A stretch of DNA of 64,000 bases from Gigantopelta aegis (GCF_016097555.1 NC_054702.1:89572602-89636601); one strand, 5' to 3'; positions 1 to 57,510 are shown, counted from the first letter of the stretch. Numbers and translations: made by a program. The notes: generated by a model from the letters alone, not told the origin.

Positions 1-1719
1 AATTTTACTTTAAAAACATCCACATGGTTTATTCTTACTCAAATGATAATGAAACGTGATCAGTTCGTAGCCGTTTAAGTGTCACGACACCTGAATACAT
101 TTATTTTATGACAACTGTGACCATCAAACCAAAGCTTCTTTCATTGCATAGGCATGAAAACAGGTTTAGAAGTCTGTGCTTGAGTTATCTTTTATACCGA
201 CTGTGTTTTAGTGCCAGGTTTAATCTTATGTTAAATATAACATATTTGATTAACATGATTGCAATTGTCTAGAATCAGAAATACTAAATTGTCAGTAGTA
301 CTCAGTACCCAGATTCCGACCTACAACTACCACAAAAAAGTAGGTTTTTCCTTTCACCTGGTCAAGCCTGTGAGAACTAAAAGTATATTAATATTAAAAC
401 TAGGCAGGGATATTTGAAAATCCTTTGCTAACAAACCACTATGACATATACTTGTATTTAATTTGTACTTTGCATTTTAAAAATATGTTAGTTTTGCCTT
501 TACCATAGTTTGACACCCAATAGCTGATGTATTTTTCATGCTGAGGTGTCATTAAAGATTCATTCATTCATTAATTTAAAAAATATGATTTACATTTATT
601 ATGTTTTTAGTAGAGTTTACATGTACCTGCTCCATTGGTTCAGAATTATATGTGCCAATATATTTATGGGCAAAATCTTTCATAGCAACAGAATGTAGGA
701 TGAAAAATAAGATATTTTCTTTACATATAATATATATTTCTTTTAAATTTGGATTATGGGCAGAATTATGGGAACACAGTAAATGGCCACCATGGAAAAC
801 GCAAACATTGGTCTGAAAATCAGAGCAATTTAAACTGGAGGTTAGATAGAAAAAAATAAAAAATCATCAAGATGAACCACATAATCCCACTTTCATTAAA
901 TGCTTATTTTTATTACCATTCTAAACTTGAAAACAGCTCATCATAAATAATTTTTTTTTTATTTAATTGGAATTGGTTTATAGTCTGTCTGTAGACTTCC
1001 TCCAACCACATGACCTTTTAAATGATCATTAACTTTATGTGAACTTTATGAAAATCATCCATTTCAGTCTCTCAATTGTTTCCTTGTGACAGTGATCAAT
1101 GTCACAGTTAGGGATGAAATATCATCATCAGTTTATTTTCTTCACTCCATGACAGTTGGCTGTTAATGATGTATTAGTGAAACTTAACCTCACTGTGAGA
1201 TATCTCCGATATCACAGTCACAGTTGGGTGATAGTTTAATGTTCTAATGGTGTTTTGTGTACAGATATTAGATATTTAAATAAAATGGTCATGGTGTGTT
1301 TTCTTAATGATCTCTTGGTACTGTCTGGCACCTTTATGACTGTTTTTTAAAGGAAGTGGAATGAATCGGTCATAGAGCAGTCAAAATGATCCCTGGTGGA
1401 ACCATTGGGGTTTCCTTGTTTTAATCAGTGACTGAGATGTTCTAGTCTCTGGGGGAAAGTGCATAATATAATTTAAAGACTCTTATTGCTAGTTAATTGA
1501 ATGATGCCACAAAAAGTTCAAAAATGCATGACACTGTAAGTATTAGTACATTCTGCTTTATTTCTTCATGTCTACCAAGTAAATGTTGATGCCAATTATG
1601 AATGCTTTTGAAGGTTGAGGAGGGTCCATCAAGTATACACAAAGTAATTTCCTCCTTTTTGTCATCATTTATTTTGAAATGATTTGTTTCTATGAAAATT
1701 CATTGTGCCAATGTGTTAA

Positions 1720-2036
1720 AGTTTGTTTTGTTTAACGACACCACTAGAGCACATTGATTAATTAATCTTTGGCTATTGGATGTCAAATATTTCGTAATTC
1801 TAACACGTAGTCATCAGAGAAAACCCGGTACATTTTTCCTAATGCAGCAAGATATCTTTTATATGTACTTTGCCACAGACAGGAAAGCACATACCATAGC
1901 CTTTGACCAGTTGTGGTGCACTGGTTGAAACGAGAACAAACCCAATTAACTGAATGTATCCACTGAGGAGATTCGATCCTGCGATGCAAGTGCCTCAAGT
2001 AAGCACTCAACTAACTGAGCTAAATCCCACTCCAAC
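1720..2036 (-). mobile_element. tRNA-headed SINE, tail type A
   Basis: Read on the - strand it has a tRNA-like head (box-B-like sequence near 1975), a body with GGTATGTGC and CTGTCTGTGG-type blocks, and the tail ending GTTAAACAAAACAAAC. It is nearly full length but diverged. Confidence 0.8.
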
Positions 2037-2598
2037 AATGTGTTACGATATCGTATATATCCAGTCACATCATGACTCATGGTTATTTAAATCTTGTGAC
2101 CGGAAAGTAAGAGCTGACAAATTTTGCTCTCCATGAAAAGGAAATGAATGCTTCTTAATAATAACCTGAAGATCAGTGGCTAATAAGTGTCAAACATGTG
2201 GCACACAATGCTATGTTAGGTACTTATGACACATGGTATTTAGAATATTTCACTAAAATGTTTAGAATCGTAAATTTGCATTTGCCCATATACAAACCAC
2301 AGCACATACCATAGCCTTTGATATCAATCCTGAAGCAGTGGGTAGAATAAAGCTATCTGAAATGGGTCTGCTTCCTACAAAGAAAAATACTAATAAGACT
2401 TAAAAAAATTAGGTTTGTCCGATGGATGCTACTGTGTATTATTATTAACTTGCACACCAATAATCAATACTGTGAAGTCTTGACATATTTGTATGAAATA
2501 AACTGTATTAGTCATGCTGCAAACGCTCGAAGCACGTCATTAATGTACACAGCTGGTATCGGTGATCGCAACATTTATATTTAGTAAAGCAACCTGTA

Positions 2599-2621
2599 CA
2601 TATATATATATATATATATAA
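2599..2621. repeat. (TA)n microsatellite
   Basis: Uninterrupted TA run of about 23 bp in the first intronic stretch. Confidence 0.9.
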
Positions 2622-4155
2622 TTGTTCACCAAATATTTGAACATTTTATTTTAAAATTCTGAAAATGAGTTACTATAAACTTGTGTACTTTTCTGACATT
2701 TTAAAGGGAGCCCACTCCGGCTATACCGTTACACAGTGTCGACCGGTATGTTTCAGTGTTGTCAAAAATGGTTTCTTCTAGTGTTGGTTTCTTAGATGAC
2801 TTTTTCTGTTTTACCTGGATGTTTTAAATCTTTCTCTGCATTGAGCATTTTTAAATTTTAATTAATGATTAATTTTCTGGTTTGCTATAATCTGACCAGT
2901 ATTTTAACAGTGGGTTTGTTGGTAACATATATGTTGTTGTTTCTTACTTTATTTGCATGTTTTTTCACTAGTCATACTTTATAGAGCTAAAATACTGTTG
3001 CCTGTTTTCTCCAGCATTTCTCCGAAAAATGTCCTGACTGTTTTTTGTACATGTATGTATGTTCAAGGGATTGATCATTAACAGCTTCTGTTAATGTCAG
3101 ATTTATCATTTTATTTCCATCTGTTTATAATTGATGCTGAACACCAAAGAAAGAAGCTACAAAATGTCATCAGTCAAGCAGGAAGTTAACAATATGCATG
3201 AATGTTTAGTTCAATTATAGCAAACCAAATTTAAAAAATATATATATATGTTACTGGAGTTAAGTACATTCATGTACTGAATGGCAGAAGTGTTTAAATA
3301 GTTACCCAGTACTTTATTCAAACAATATAACAGCATAATATTTAATTACCGGTTCTGTTAAAAATAAACATACAAGAAACCTTTAAATTAAGACTGTCCT
3401 CTTAGTCAATAAAATGACTTAGTGGGTTTTTTTCTGGATAAGATAAAACACAGTTAGGCTAATAATGCAATGGACTGAATTAGAATGACCTTTAAAGTCT
3501 CCATTATACATCCAGTTCTGTGAAAACCTCATCTACCGGTAAATTAGTTTTGGTTGTAGGTTGCTGTCTTTCTATTATTTGCATCTTTAAATATTTGTTT
3601 ATATTTTGGTTGTAAGTTTTAGCCTTGATATTTAAGATTATTTGGTGCTATGGAATTTTGAGTGATGGAAAGCCAAGTTCTATTTTAATTTTTTTCAGTT
3701 ACTGGTAGATATCTAGATCAGTTCAGACAATTTTATTTTGAATTTCATGCATGATTACAGTTTAAGAACCTCAAAGATAAAAGTGTCAAGTGTTGTTATT
3801 TTCCACATGATAGGACAAATACTAATGTGGTGCAACAAAATACAAACTTGTCAGATCAGATATCAAAATTAACGCTTTTTCTAGATTTTTAACTGTACAG
3901 TCTTGCTTTTATTTCAATAAAATTTAATGATCTTTCTTTGTGTACCAAGGGAAGTAACTCCCATTCTTCTGCTGAGCATTTTAATGCATTTATATTGTAC
4001 ATGCATGAAGACCACGGTAAAAAAAAGAAAGATTCTTTTTAAAATAAATAATTCTCTGTCATAAAAATAGATTGGTTAAATTATTTAGAATATACTTATA
4101 TATTTTTATTTTCTATTAACTATTTCTTATTTTAATAATATTACCTAAGGACCAG

Positions 4156-4261
4156 GGCCCCGTTTTATGAAACGATCTTAGCGCTAAGTCACCTTAAGTA
4201 CATAACTACTGTATGCACTTAAGGTGATCTTAGTACTAAGATGACTTCATAAAATGGGGCC
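4156..4261. mobile_element. foldback MITE with GGCCCC ends
   Basis: 106 bp that pair end to end: GGCCCCGTTTTATGAAACGA on the left is mirrored by TTCATAAAATGGGGCC on the right. The interior is also palindromic (CACCTTAAG/CTTAAGGTG and CTTAG/CTAAG). It ends 63 bp before CEP170 exon a. Confidence 0.8.
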
Positions 4262-4324
4262 GTGGGGTAACCTTAAAGCTGTTGGTATTATTTCACTCAA
4301 ACTTTAATAATCTGCGTATTTCAG

Positions 4325-48881
<44,557 letters not shown>

Positions 48882-48958
48882 ATGAAAAATAATACTCATT
48901 TTCGAAAACGAAGGACATTAAACAAAATAGAATTAAGTTTTATAGAAAACTAATTCTA

Positions 48959-48964
48959 AATAAA
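48959..48964 (+). promoter_or_regulatory. candidate polyadenylation signal of CEP170
   Basis: AATAAA lies 78 bp after the CEP170 stop codon, the first such hexamer downstream. Other AATAAA hexamers occur farther on (about 50480 and 51579), so a longer 3' UTR is possible. Which is used cannot be decided from sequence alone. Confidence 0.45.
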
Positions 48965-49628
48965 GAACCAGCTAGCTAAATGGCATACACATTTCTTTTG
49001 AAATTATATTTCGTAAGCTAATAGGTATTGTGTATGGTAAATGTGTATGCTTAGAAATATTGTTAACTAGTAGACAATAATATACCATCTACCTAATTCA
49101 CCTAATTCCTGTGCTAAATATTTGATGTTGCTTAATGTATATGGTTTGATGTTGTGGCCGGAGAATAGTTTTTGACTTGTGCTTGTAGAAATCAGAAAGT
49201 GTATAAAAAGCAAAGAGTGGTATTCCATGGACTATTTCATGGAATTCTATAGCAGGGATAGATGAAAGATCAAAGTGTTAGAAAACTTGTCTTAGTGTGA
49301 ATTTTAAATATGGTACACTTTTCTTTGAGAAAAATGTTACTTTATGACACTGATTGTCACTGATTGTTATTAACAGTTGCATTATAGTTATGACATTGAC
49401 AAGTGGCTATTTATTATAGTGTCCATATCTGCGATGTTTGCTTATACTTACAGCATCATCTGAGTTTACTTCCATTGCACTGCTATGAGAAGCATAATAA
49501 TCGTAATCATCATGTTATTGATACCTATACTAAATGTTCATTACAACTTATTGTTTAATTTGTTGTTGAATTGTGTTTAATATTCAACATTCACTGCTTG
49601 ATGTTGCCAACATTGTTACTGTAACCTA

Positions 49629-49811
49629 CAGGGGTGGGAATTCTCCTCTGATCAGCTGTTTTCCTCCCATGGAACATTGCGTTTCCTCGCATTTTAATCG
49701 TCCTTTCCTCCAAAATGTGTCAGATGGCACAGATGTTAACCTAGGATTTCAAGAATTTCCAGGACCCCTCAAGATATCCTCTTTTTTACAGTTCACCAAT
49801 TCCCATCCCTG
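49629..49811. mobile_element. hAT-like MITE family 2 (183 bp)
   Basis: CAGGGGTGGGAATTC at the left pairs with AATTCCCATCCCTG at the right. AACCTA flanks both ends (49623-49628 and 49812-49817). Confidence 0.82.
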
Positions 49812-52618
49812 AACCTACTTAAAATACCCCCCCTTCTCAAAAGTGAATTTGACATAAATGTCTGTTACATAAAAACCAAAATCTTTTTAAATCAACACTA
49901 CTGAATTTAACACATTAGAAGCCTGTCACTTTATAACAAACTGGAACATGTTCAAGTTAACTTCTGTGTACATGTATTAATCCTATGTTTGTGCTTATTG
50001 GTTAATTGTTATGTTTTGTTGACTATTCAGCTAGAAAACAATCTTATCTGTACTTCACATTTCATGAAAAGCTACTACATGATAACTATATTACAATGTA
50101 CAGTTATAGAGCAAAGCTTTTTTTTTTCTTTTTTTTTTACAGAAGCATTACTTCGTTGTCATAAAGTTGTTAAATTATCAGGGCTAATTATTACAACACC
50201 TTAAAATGGTATGTCAGAGATATGGAGCTAATTGGGGTGGAAAAAAAATCTTTGTAACCATTTTTGTTTTTAATGTTTAAAATACTTTAAGGAAGACCAC
50301 CTTTCAAAATGCTGGTTTCATGTTTTTCTTTTCTAAATTCTTCAGCTGTGATACCCTTTAATATGGCAATATTTGTTTCTTGGTAGTACACACAGAGATA
50401 TTATGTTAAAATGTTAATCCAAATGATCACTGATGTTGATGTATAATTGTGCTTGGTGCCAATAGTCATATTTTTATATGTAATAAACAAAACCTATAAA
50501 AAGGACAGTTTGGTCTCTATATTTGTGATCTACCAAAACATGTGGTATACCTAGTTATACATTTTTCCTTTTCTCTCTATTATTTGTCAGAAGTTTATGC
50601 AGTTACCAACTTCAGTGCACATAGATATGAAAGGGGAGGGTGGAGTTTTTATTTGTGTTTTGCTTTGGTTTACTTAATTAACTATGCATAAAGTAAATTG
50701 CATCATTGCTGTCACACCTTGATCATCTTTTTTATTTGTCAATGACAGTGGATAGAATATAATGTTACATTTATACCCAATTAACCTGATTATTATATGA
50801 CACACAAACTTGTGATTGTTAAAAATATAATTATTAAAAGCTATGTTCATTTTGGCATTATGGTGGTTGTATGACAATACATTTTGTAAATGGTGCTTCT
50901 CAAGACAAATCGTTGCTAGTGCACATGTGAGTTACCCTGTCAATAATATTGTCCTACCAGGTTGGTGCAATTCCTTGTAGATTACCAACGATCTTTCTAA
51001 CTTCATTTCTATTCTGTGATAGATTGTACCTAAACAATTTGCATTATATTCTACTATATGTAGCTAGACATTAATATGGCAAATAGAGAAAATACATTAG
51101 AGGCTTCATAGAGAATTTACATTGTCTTCACCGTTATTGATTGTGTTTTAAATAACTAAACTCATTTGTGAAAGGAAGTGCCATATTTGTCCCACCAAAA
51201 ATACACCAATTGTAAATGATCCCTATAGGCTGTTATAACTTGAAATGATGTGGTTTCAATATAAAGTGTTAACAAGTAATACTATAGAGCAAAGCAATAT
51301 GATTTGAAAATTTACCAATAGTCGGGCAATATATAACAACTGTATCATACATCTGTTTGATGTAATTTATATGGTATGTAATATTTTGGTTAATATCGCT
51401 TTAAAATTTGTATTTAAAAGAAACAAGAATTTTAGGGTTATAATACATAAAAGAAAATGTTATTACGGATGATAAAATGTAAAATTCCTGACATTAAACA
51501 AAAGCCTTTGCAAAGTGATGGCTAAATATTTTCTGAAACTCAGACTGACATATGATCTTTACTGTTGCAGGGGATATTAAAATAAACATTCTTGATGTGG
51601 TGATAAAAGTTATGTCAACGTGTAGGAGTTAGGTAATATTGTCTGCTAATGTAAGTAGATGAGGTTTTTTCAATGCTTTATTGATATTAAATGTGGTGAA
51701 CTATTTTTGTTTTGTTATGGATAAAAATTACACGTATGTGCATATTTGTTAAGTCCTTCTCCATTGTATATTTTGTAAACAGTTTTATTAAGTTTCAAAT
51801 CAAATGTAAATTAACAAATTTTAAAAGAAAACACATCAGAATTTTTTTTCTTTTCACATCAAATAAATCTCACCATAACACTTGGGTAAAACATTTTCAG
51901 ATGCTATATTAAATTTAAATTAAAAACCAGTAGAAAAAATACATTTAAAAATAAATTAATATAAACAACATCCAAGTATGGGTAAGTTATAATAAATTCT
52001 ATGAATAGTGACTTTTTAAAATCTTTCAGTTTAGTTCGAATCGAGATCCATTCAAAGCTGGAGTCCATTCTCTGTCTTAAAAAAGCATTTAATTGACTTC
52101 CAGACAATCAAATAGCGTTCGGGTCATTTAAAGTATTAGACATTTAAAATGTTTGTGAAAATTGTCGATTCATGTTTTCTTTGGTTTGTTTACTTGTTTT
52201 GCCAACGTACAGCAGTAGGTGAAGGACATTACTGCTTCAGGCGTGGGTTTGTTTTTTGTTGTATTTTTTCCATTCCAGTTTTGGCTCAAAGCTTGTTTTC
52301 CCGTGATGTGTTATGTCTTGTAAGATCTGGAAGATTTGTAATGTTAGAGCAGTGCAAAAAACCCACTGTACTACACTTGTACATTTTGTACTTTTGCATA
52401 CATTGTCAGAAGGAAGAAGCAACCCTAATTTATTAAAATCTGTTAAAGCTAAACTGTGTTTTTATACATCTTTTAACCTACTCCATTACAAGGAAAAGGA
52501 ATATTGTTTGCCCGTTTTTTTAAAAATCAAAATCTGTCTATTTGTGTGAGTTTGTTGTGTTTGGTAGATCCTGTCAGGACAAGTTGATCAAATGTTATTA
52601 ATTTGAATTAAGATTATG

Positions 52619-52905
52619 GGGGCGAGATGTAGCTCGGTGGTAAGTGCTTGCCTGATGTGTGGTTCATCTAGGATTGATCCCCGTTGATGGGCCCATTGTT
52701 CCAGCCAGTGCTGGTGTAACAAAGGCTGTATGTACTATCTTGTCTGTGGGATGGTGCATATGAAAGATCTCTTACTGCTAATCAGAAAGAGTAGCCCATG
52801 AAGTGGCGACAGCAGCGGGTTTCCTCTCTCAATATCTGTGTGGTACTTAACCATATAATCGTAAACTAAAATGTGTTGAATGTGTCGTTAAATAAAACAT
52901 ATCCT
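52619..52905 (+). mobile_element. SINE, tail type B with type A head
   Basis: The head GGGCGAGATGTAGCTCGGTG, CCCATTGTTCCAGCCAGTGC, CTGTCTGTGGGATGGTGCAT-like body, and the end CGTTAAATAAAACATATCC. Confidence 0.85.
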
Positions 52906-53000
52906 TCCTTTGAAACTATATGAAGGACCAGATGTAACCTGTGCTATTCATGAGAAAGTTTAGATGGAATGTGGTGTCCTTACACTGGACTAAGGCTTTA

Positions 53001-53082
53001 CCCACAAAATACAGCCGTAATGTAGATAGGCACTTCTATGGACCCACAAAATACAGCCGTAATGTAGATAGGCACTTCTATG
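53001..53082. repeat. two-copy tandem duplication, period 42 bp
   Basis: CCCACAAAATACAGCCGTAA and TGTAGATAGGCACTTCTATG occur identically at 53001-53040 and 53043-53082. Confidence 0.93.
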
Positions 53083-53794
53083 TTAAGTGGCAAAGATGGC
53101 AATGTCCATTGTGGTTGTATCCAAGGAATTAATCTTCTGTATACAATATTTAACACAATGTGTATATGGTATTCGACTGAACCTGAGCTGAAAAAGATCC
53201 TTGCAGCATTGTGTAAGAACAACAAAGGCAGTTGACAATGCATATCAAAAGACTAGAAGCAGTCAGAATGATCAGAAACTGCTAAAAAGACCTTGCATGT
53301 TATAATTGGTGATGCAGTGAATTATATATGTACCATACTGGTAACACATCAAATGAATTGAAAAGAAAGTTGTTTAAGGTACATCAGTACACAGTATAGT
53401 ATAATATGGGATAAATATCTATTAGTATCCATTAGCTAAAGATATATGGTACCGGTAGATATCGGCTGTAACAGCAAATAACACGATGGATCCACTCAAA
53501 GATATTGGCTGTAGCTACAAGAAGTGCTTTTTAACGATCTGTATACAAAACTGGCTACAGAATTCAATCGGCTAATACAACTTTGCTTAAATTATCTGCA
53601 ACTGATTTTCATGAAGATACACCGATTTTAGGAAAACTGACTAAAGCAAAATCTTTTCCATAGCAAGTCCTATAAGCTGTGTATAATACAGTGCATTTGT
53701 ATGCTCTGCATATAGCAATGAAAAATGAGGATTACCAAGCCTTGAACTTAAATGATGGCAATTGCCATGGTTGTGATGTGTGTTGCCGTAGGTT

Positions 53795-54235
53795 AAGGGC
53801 TTTACTGATGTCAGTTTTTTTGCCACTTCCAACCAGTGCACCACAACTGGTACATCAAAGGCTGTGGTATGTGCTTTCCTATCTATGGGATGATGCATAT
53901 CAAAGATCCCTTGCTGCTAATTTAAAAGAGTAGCACATGAAGTGGCGACAGCAGGTTTCCTCCCTCAATATCTGTGTGATCCATAACCATATGTCCGACG
54001 CCATATAACTGTAAATAAAATGTGTTCAGTGCGTCGTTAAATAAAACATTTCCTTCCTTCTGTTTTTTTGCCACTGGATTCAAATCATTGCTGTTGGTTG
54101 AAGGGATAATATTTGCTTTTTACATTTGTCACAAAAGTTACCTGTTTAAAATCGTTTAGGAAGGCTCAAAATTGATGAAGATGAGCATTTTGCCTTTGGC
54201 AAAAACATTTCAAAATTGCTGTTGGTAACAAATTT
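53795..54235 (+). repeat. dispersed repeat interrupted by a SINE
   Basis: GGGCTTTACTGATGTCAG before the SINE, and TTGTCACAAAAGTTAC, GGCTCAAAATTGATGA and ATGAGCATTTTG after it, correspond to 63849-63955. The SINE 53828-54061 splits it. Confidence 0.7.
53828..54061 (+). mobile_element. SINE type B, 5'-truncated, with 14-bp target duplication
   Basis: Body CCAGTGCACCACAACTGGTA, GGCGACAGCAGGTTTCCTCC and end CGTTAAATAAAACATTTCC. GTTTTTTTGCCACT flanks it exactly at 53814-53827 and 54062-54075. Confidence 0.9.
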
Positions 54236-55607
54236 TGAAGTCCGAGCACTTGATTACAGTTTCAAAGGTTTGATGGAATAACATACCAGCATCTATCTAA
54301 ACCAAAAGGAAGGGTTCATGCTTAGAGGCATATGACTGGTGCACACAGACTCATCTGAATGGTAAGGAGCTTATTGCACTGACAAATCTATAGAATGGCA
54401 TACAGCATTAAGCATTTAATCAGACATTGAGGTAAGGTCAGTGGTATAAGATTTATTGTTCCACGAGCTCATTAAAAGGGCATTTTATGTGTAAGTAAGA
54501 CACAAAGTACAAGTCTTCATAAATCAAAGGATTAATGGAATGGGGAAATGTTGTTTTTTAAAAAGACTTCAAGTACACCAACAGAATATAGGTGTCTACT
54601 GCGGTAATATGGTTCGAGATACCCTGCTTCTTTAGTTAGCAGCAATGTGATATATCCATCCTGAACAACTCAAATATAATAAAATATAAACTATTAATAA
54701 TAATTCATAGAACAAACATTACATTTTCTAAATGAAAAATTTAATGACGACATGTGATACACATTAAATATGTTTTTATACAAAATGATGCTTATCTACA
54801 TGTACATCAAAACATATAAATTGTCAACTGCAAAAGCAAATTTTGTAAAAAAAACATTACATCAAAGATAATAAATTTACAACTATACATGGAACTGCTC
54901 AAAAAAGATTTGATCATAAAAATATTAAAATAAATGAGGTATTTCTAAACTTGTATTTTTTTTATGGTCCTTAATGTATAGAAAAGAAAAACATTAATGT
55001 CACTAGCAACAAAACAGTTGATAATGACTAGGACCCAATTTCACATCGGCCAAGTGCTAATGCCCAGTAATAAAGGTTGGAAAATATATGCTGTCAACCA
55101 TTATTAATTAATTTTGAAAATGGCCAGTGAAAATTTAACAGATATAATTAACAAAAAAATTGTCAAAAATGTAATACAAACATATACATGTACTGTGTTA
55201 AACATACAACATTTTCATTTCATTTTTAATTAACTTCTTTTGTGTATTCTGCTGTAGAAAAACTAAAAATGTAATTTCTTTCATTTTCCAATTTTTATAC
55301 CAAAATATATTTTAATAAAAATCTCAAATTACATTGTATGAAGACAAAATTATGACCACATAATATGTACAATTGGTGGTAATTACACCAGATTCAGTTC
55401 ATCATAATACTAAGTCTTGCATTAATGACAACCTATACTTTTCTATTTTGATTTAAAAACCGAAAAGTAGGTAATCATGAATTAGTAATTAGTCACAATA
55501 ATTGGCAGTTAAGACCACCTTGATAACCAGTCATAACTGATGATAACTGGCTTAAAACAAGAACTCTGGATTAAAAAAAAGAAGGGAGAAATGTAAAATG
55601 CAAAAAA

Positions 55608-55784
55608 AGTTTTTGTTTAATGATACCACTAGCATACATTGATTTATTTACTGTTAGCTATTACATGTCAAACATTTGTTAATTCTGATAGTATCAAAGG
55701 AAACCCACTACATTTTCCCCATTAGCAGCAAGGGTACCTTTATGTGCAATTTCTCACAAACAGAACAGCACATACCACGACCCT
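55608..55784 (-). mobile_element. SINE type A, partial
   Basis: The + strand reads TTTTTGTTTAATGATACCAC, TGTCAAACATTTGTTAATTC and ACAGCACATACCACGACCC. It breaks off where a type B copy begins. Confidence 0.78.
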
Positions 55785-55992
55785 TACTGTTTTATTTAAT
55801 GATGCATGCACTCAACACATTTTAATTATGGTTGTATTATTAAGGACCACACAGGTAATGAATAAACCCACTGATTTCCACTTTTTTTTAATTATTACAA
55901 TCAAGGTTTTTTTTTTTATATGCCCATCCCAGACAGGATAGTACATACCAAGACATCAGGCAAGGGTTTTATCACTGAGTCACGTCTTGCCT
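55785..55992 (-). mobile_element. SINE type B, diverged
   Basis: TACTGTTTTATTTAATGATG, CACTCAACACATTTTAATTA and CAGACAGGATAGTACATACC, with a degraded head ending near CACTGAGTCACGTCTTGCC. Confidence 0.72.
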
Positions 55993-56545
55993 TCAAAGTC
56001 TAATGACAACATTCACTCCAAACATATACAATCAAAGATGTATACAACAACCAACAGTGATGTTTTTTGCATACGAACACATTAACTTATTTGTAAAGAG
56101 CACGTTAAGACCAATTTTTAGATATTGGGGTGGACTTTATAGACCGAACTAATTGTATTAGTGCCATGATGCGCTTAACACATCAAAACATGCGTATCAG
56201 TGATACAATATACACACATCAACATAAATATACATGTAATAAACAAAGCTCAGAAATTAATTTTTAAAAACCCAAGTACCACCATCATGATGTAATACCC
56301 ACAAAACTCAAGGAAGTACAAATATTTTTAAAGATAGATTTCGTGTTTAAAATATACACCTGGAAATTAATTGAAGCACCAAATAGTTTTGATCGTATGG
56401 TTTAGACATCACAAGTATTATGTGACCAGTTTTGGGCCACCCGATATAATTTTTAATGAGAATACTGAAAGACCGACAACAAGTGACAGTCTTTACATCA
56501 ATATTTAATGTAATATTTAATATTGACTGAACTGTAAATATGCAT

Positions 56546-56730
56546 CAGGGCCAGATCTGGGTGATCAGAAAATTTCGCCAAATCATTTTAATAATACAAA
56601 ATCTATAGCTATTTTCCAACAAAATATTAATTATTACACACATTTTTTCCCCACTGAATTCATATAAAATGCACCAATTGTTCTTAAAATTTGCAATTGG
56701 CAAATTTTGCGAGTGCCAGAGCTAGCCCTG
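56546..56730. mobile_element. hAT-like MITE family 3 (185 bp)
   Basis: CAGGGCCAGATCTGG at the left pairs with CCAGAGCTAGCCCTG at the right. TGCAT flanks both ends (56541-56545 and 56731-56735). Its right end recurs at 59825-59885. Confidence 0.84.
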
Positions 56731-57166
56731 TGCATGAAAATGTATGCTAATTAACTATGGAGTTACACTGATGTGCTTCTTATAAGTAATTTATTCATGT
56801 CATTTCAGTAAATACCCAATAGGTATAAAAACTCTCAATATCTGGTTTAAACCTTGTCAACACGAACAGCTACCATAGGCGACTTTTTGGTTGCAATACA
56901 ATTCTGGTGGTGCTTAATTCATTTTTCGGAGTTTATAATATAAATGCTTAGGTACAACAACAAAAAACTACACTGTCAGTCACATTCAAATATTAGATGC
57001 TAGTAGCTTTTAATTAATCGTAATATCCTAATTCGCTTAACTAATAATATGCATGACTGTTTTTTAATTATTAAATTAAATTTTTGGTTATAAAAAATCT
57101 GAAATGTCAAGACCTGTTAAAGGGAGATAATTATTCAACAACCTAAGGATTAACTTGATAGTACAC

Positions 57167-57510
57167 ACCAGCCTCAGTGGTATTGTGGTTAAGCTATCGG
57201 ACATAAGACTGGTAGGTACAGGGTTCGCAGCCTGGTACTGGCTCCCACCCATAACGAGTTTTAACGACTCAATGGGTAGGTTAAGACTACACCCTCTTTT
57301 CTCTCACTAACCTTAATAACTAATCCACTGTCCTGGGCCTAATTCACTAAACACTTGCAACTTGTGATCTTGCAGTGCAATGCTAAAATACTTACAAAGA
57401 GGATGCTATGTTGTCTAACAGCCTAAGAGACCTTTGTGAATTAGGCCCCTGGAGAGACAGCCCAAATAACTGAGGTGTGTGCCCAGGACAGCGTGTTTGA
57501 ACCTTAATTG
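57167..57510 (+). mobile_element. SINE type C containing a nested MITE
   Basis: Head CAGCCTCAGTGGTATTGTGG and box-B-like GGGTTCGCAGCC, middle TAACGACTCAATGGGTAGG, then CCACTGTCCTGG. After the insertion 57334-57449 it resumes with AGAGACAGCCCAAATAACTG and GCCCAGGACAGCGTGTTTGA. A second ATTGGATATAAGCATGGAAA occurs at 57767, a further tail-like scrap. Confidence 0.85.
57334..57449. mobile_element. GGGCCTAATTCAC MITE, copy 2, nested
   Basis: GGGCCTAATTCAC at the left pairs with GTGAATTAGGCCC at the right; it is about 116 bp. CCTGG lies at both borders, as expected of a short target duplication. The sequence matches 31210-31324 in reverse. Confidence 0.83.

Larger units (their letters stand above)
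1..4324. other. CEP170 intron or 5' flank before the first visible exon
   Basis: AT-rich sequence with no supported exon. I looked for FHA-type residues (GR..C....S..VS..H and LNGTFVN) in both strands' open frames and saw none. It contains a SINE at 1720-2036, a SINE scrap at about 2295-2335, (TA)n at 2599-2621 and a foldback MITE at 4156-4261. Short open frames such as 601-816 have no family-like features. Confidence 0.6.

Noticed and set aside
601..816. 71-codon open frame in the first stretch
   Set aside because: No homology I recognise, AT-rich codon use like the surrounding intron, and no splice or start context that fits CEP170.
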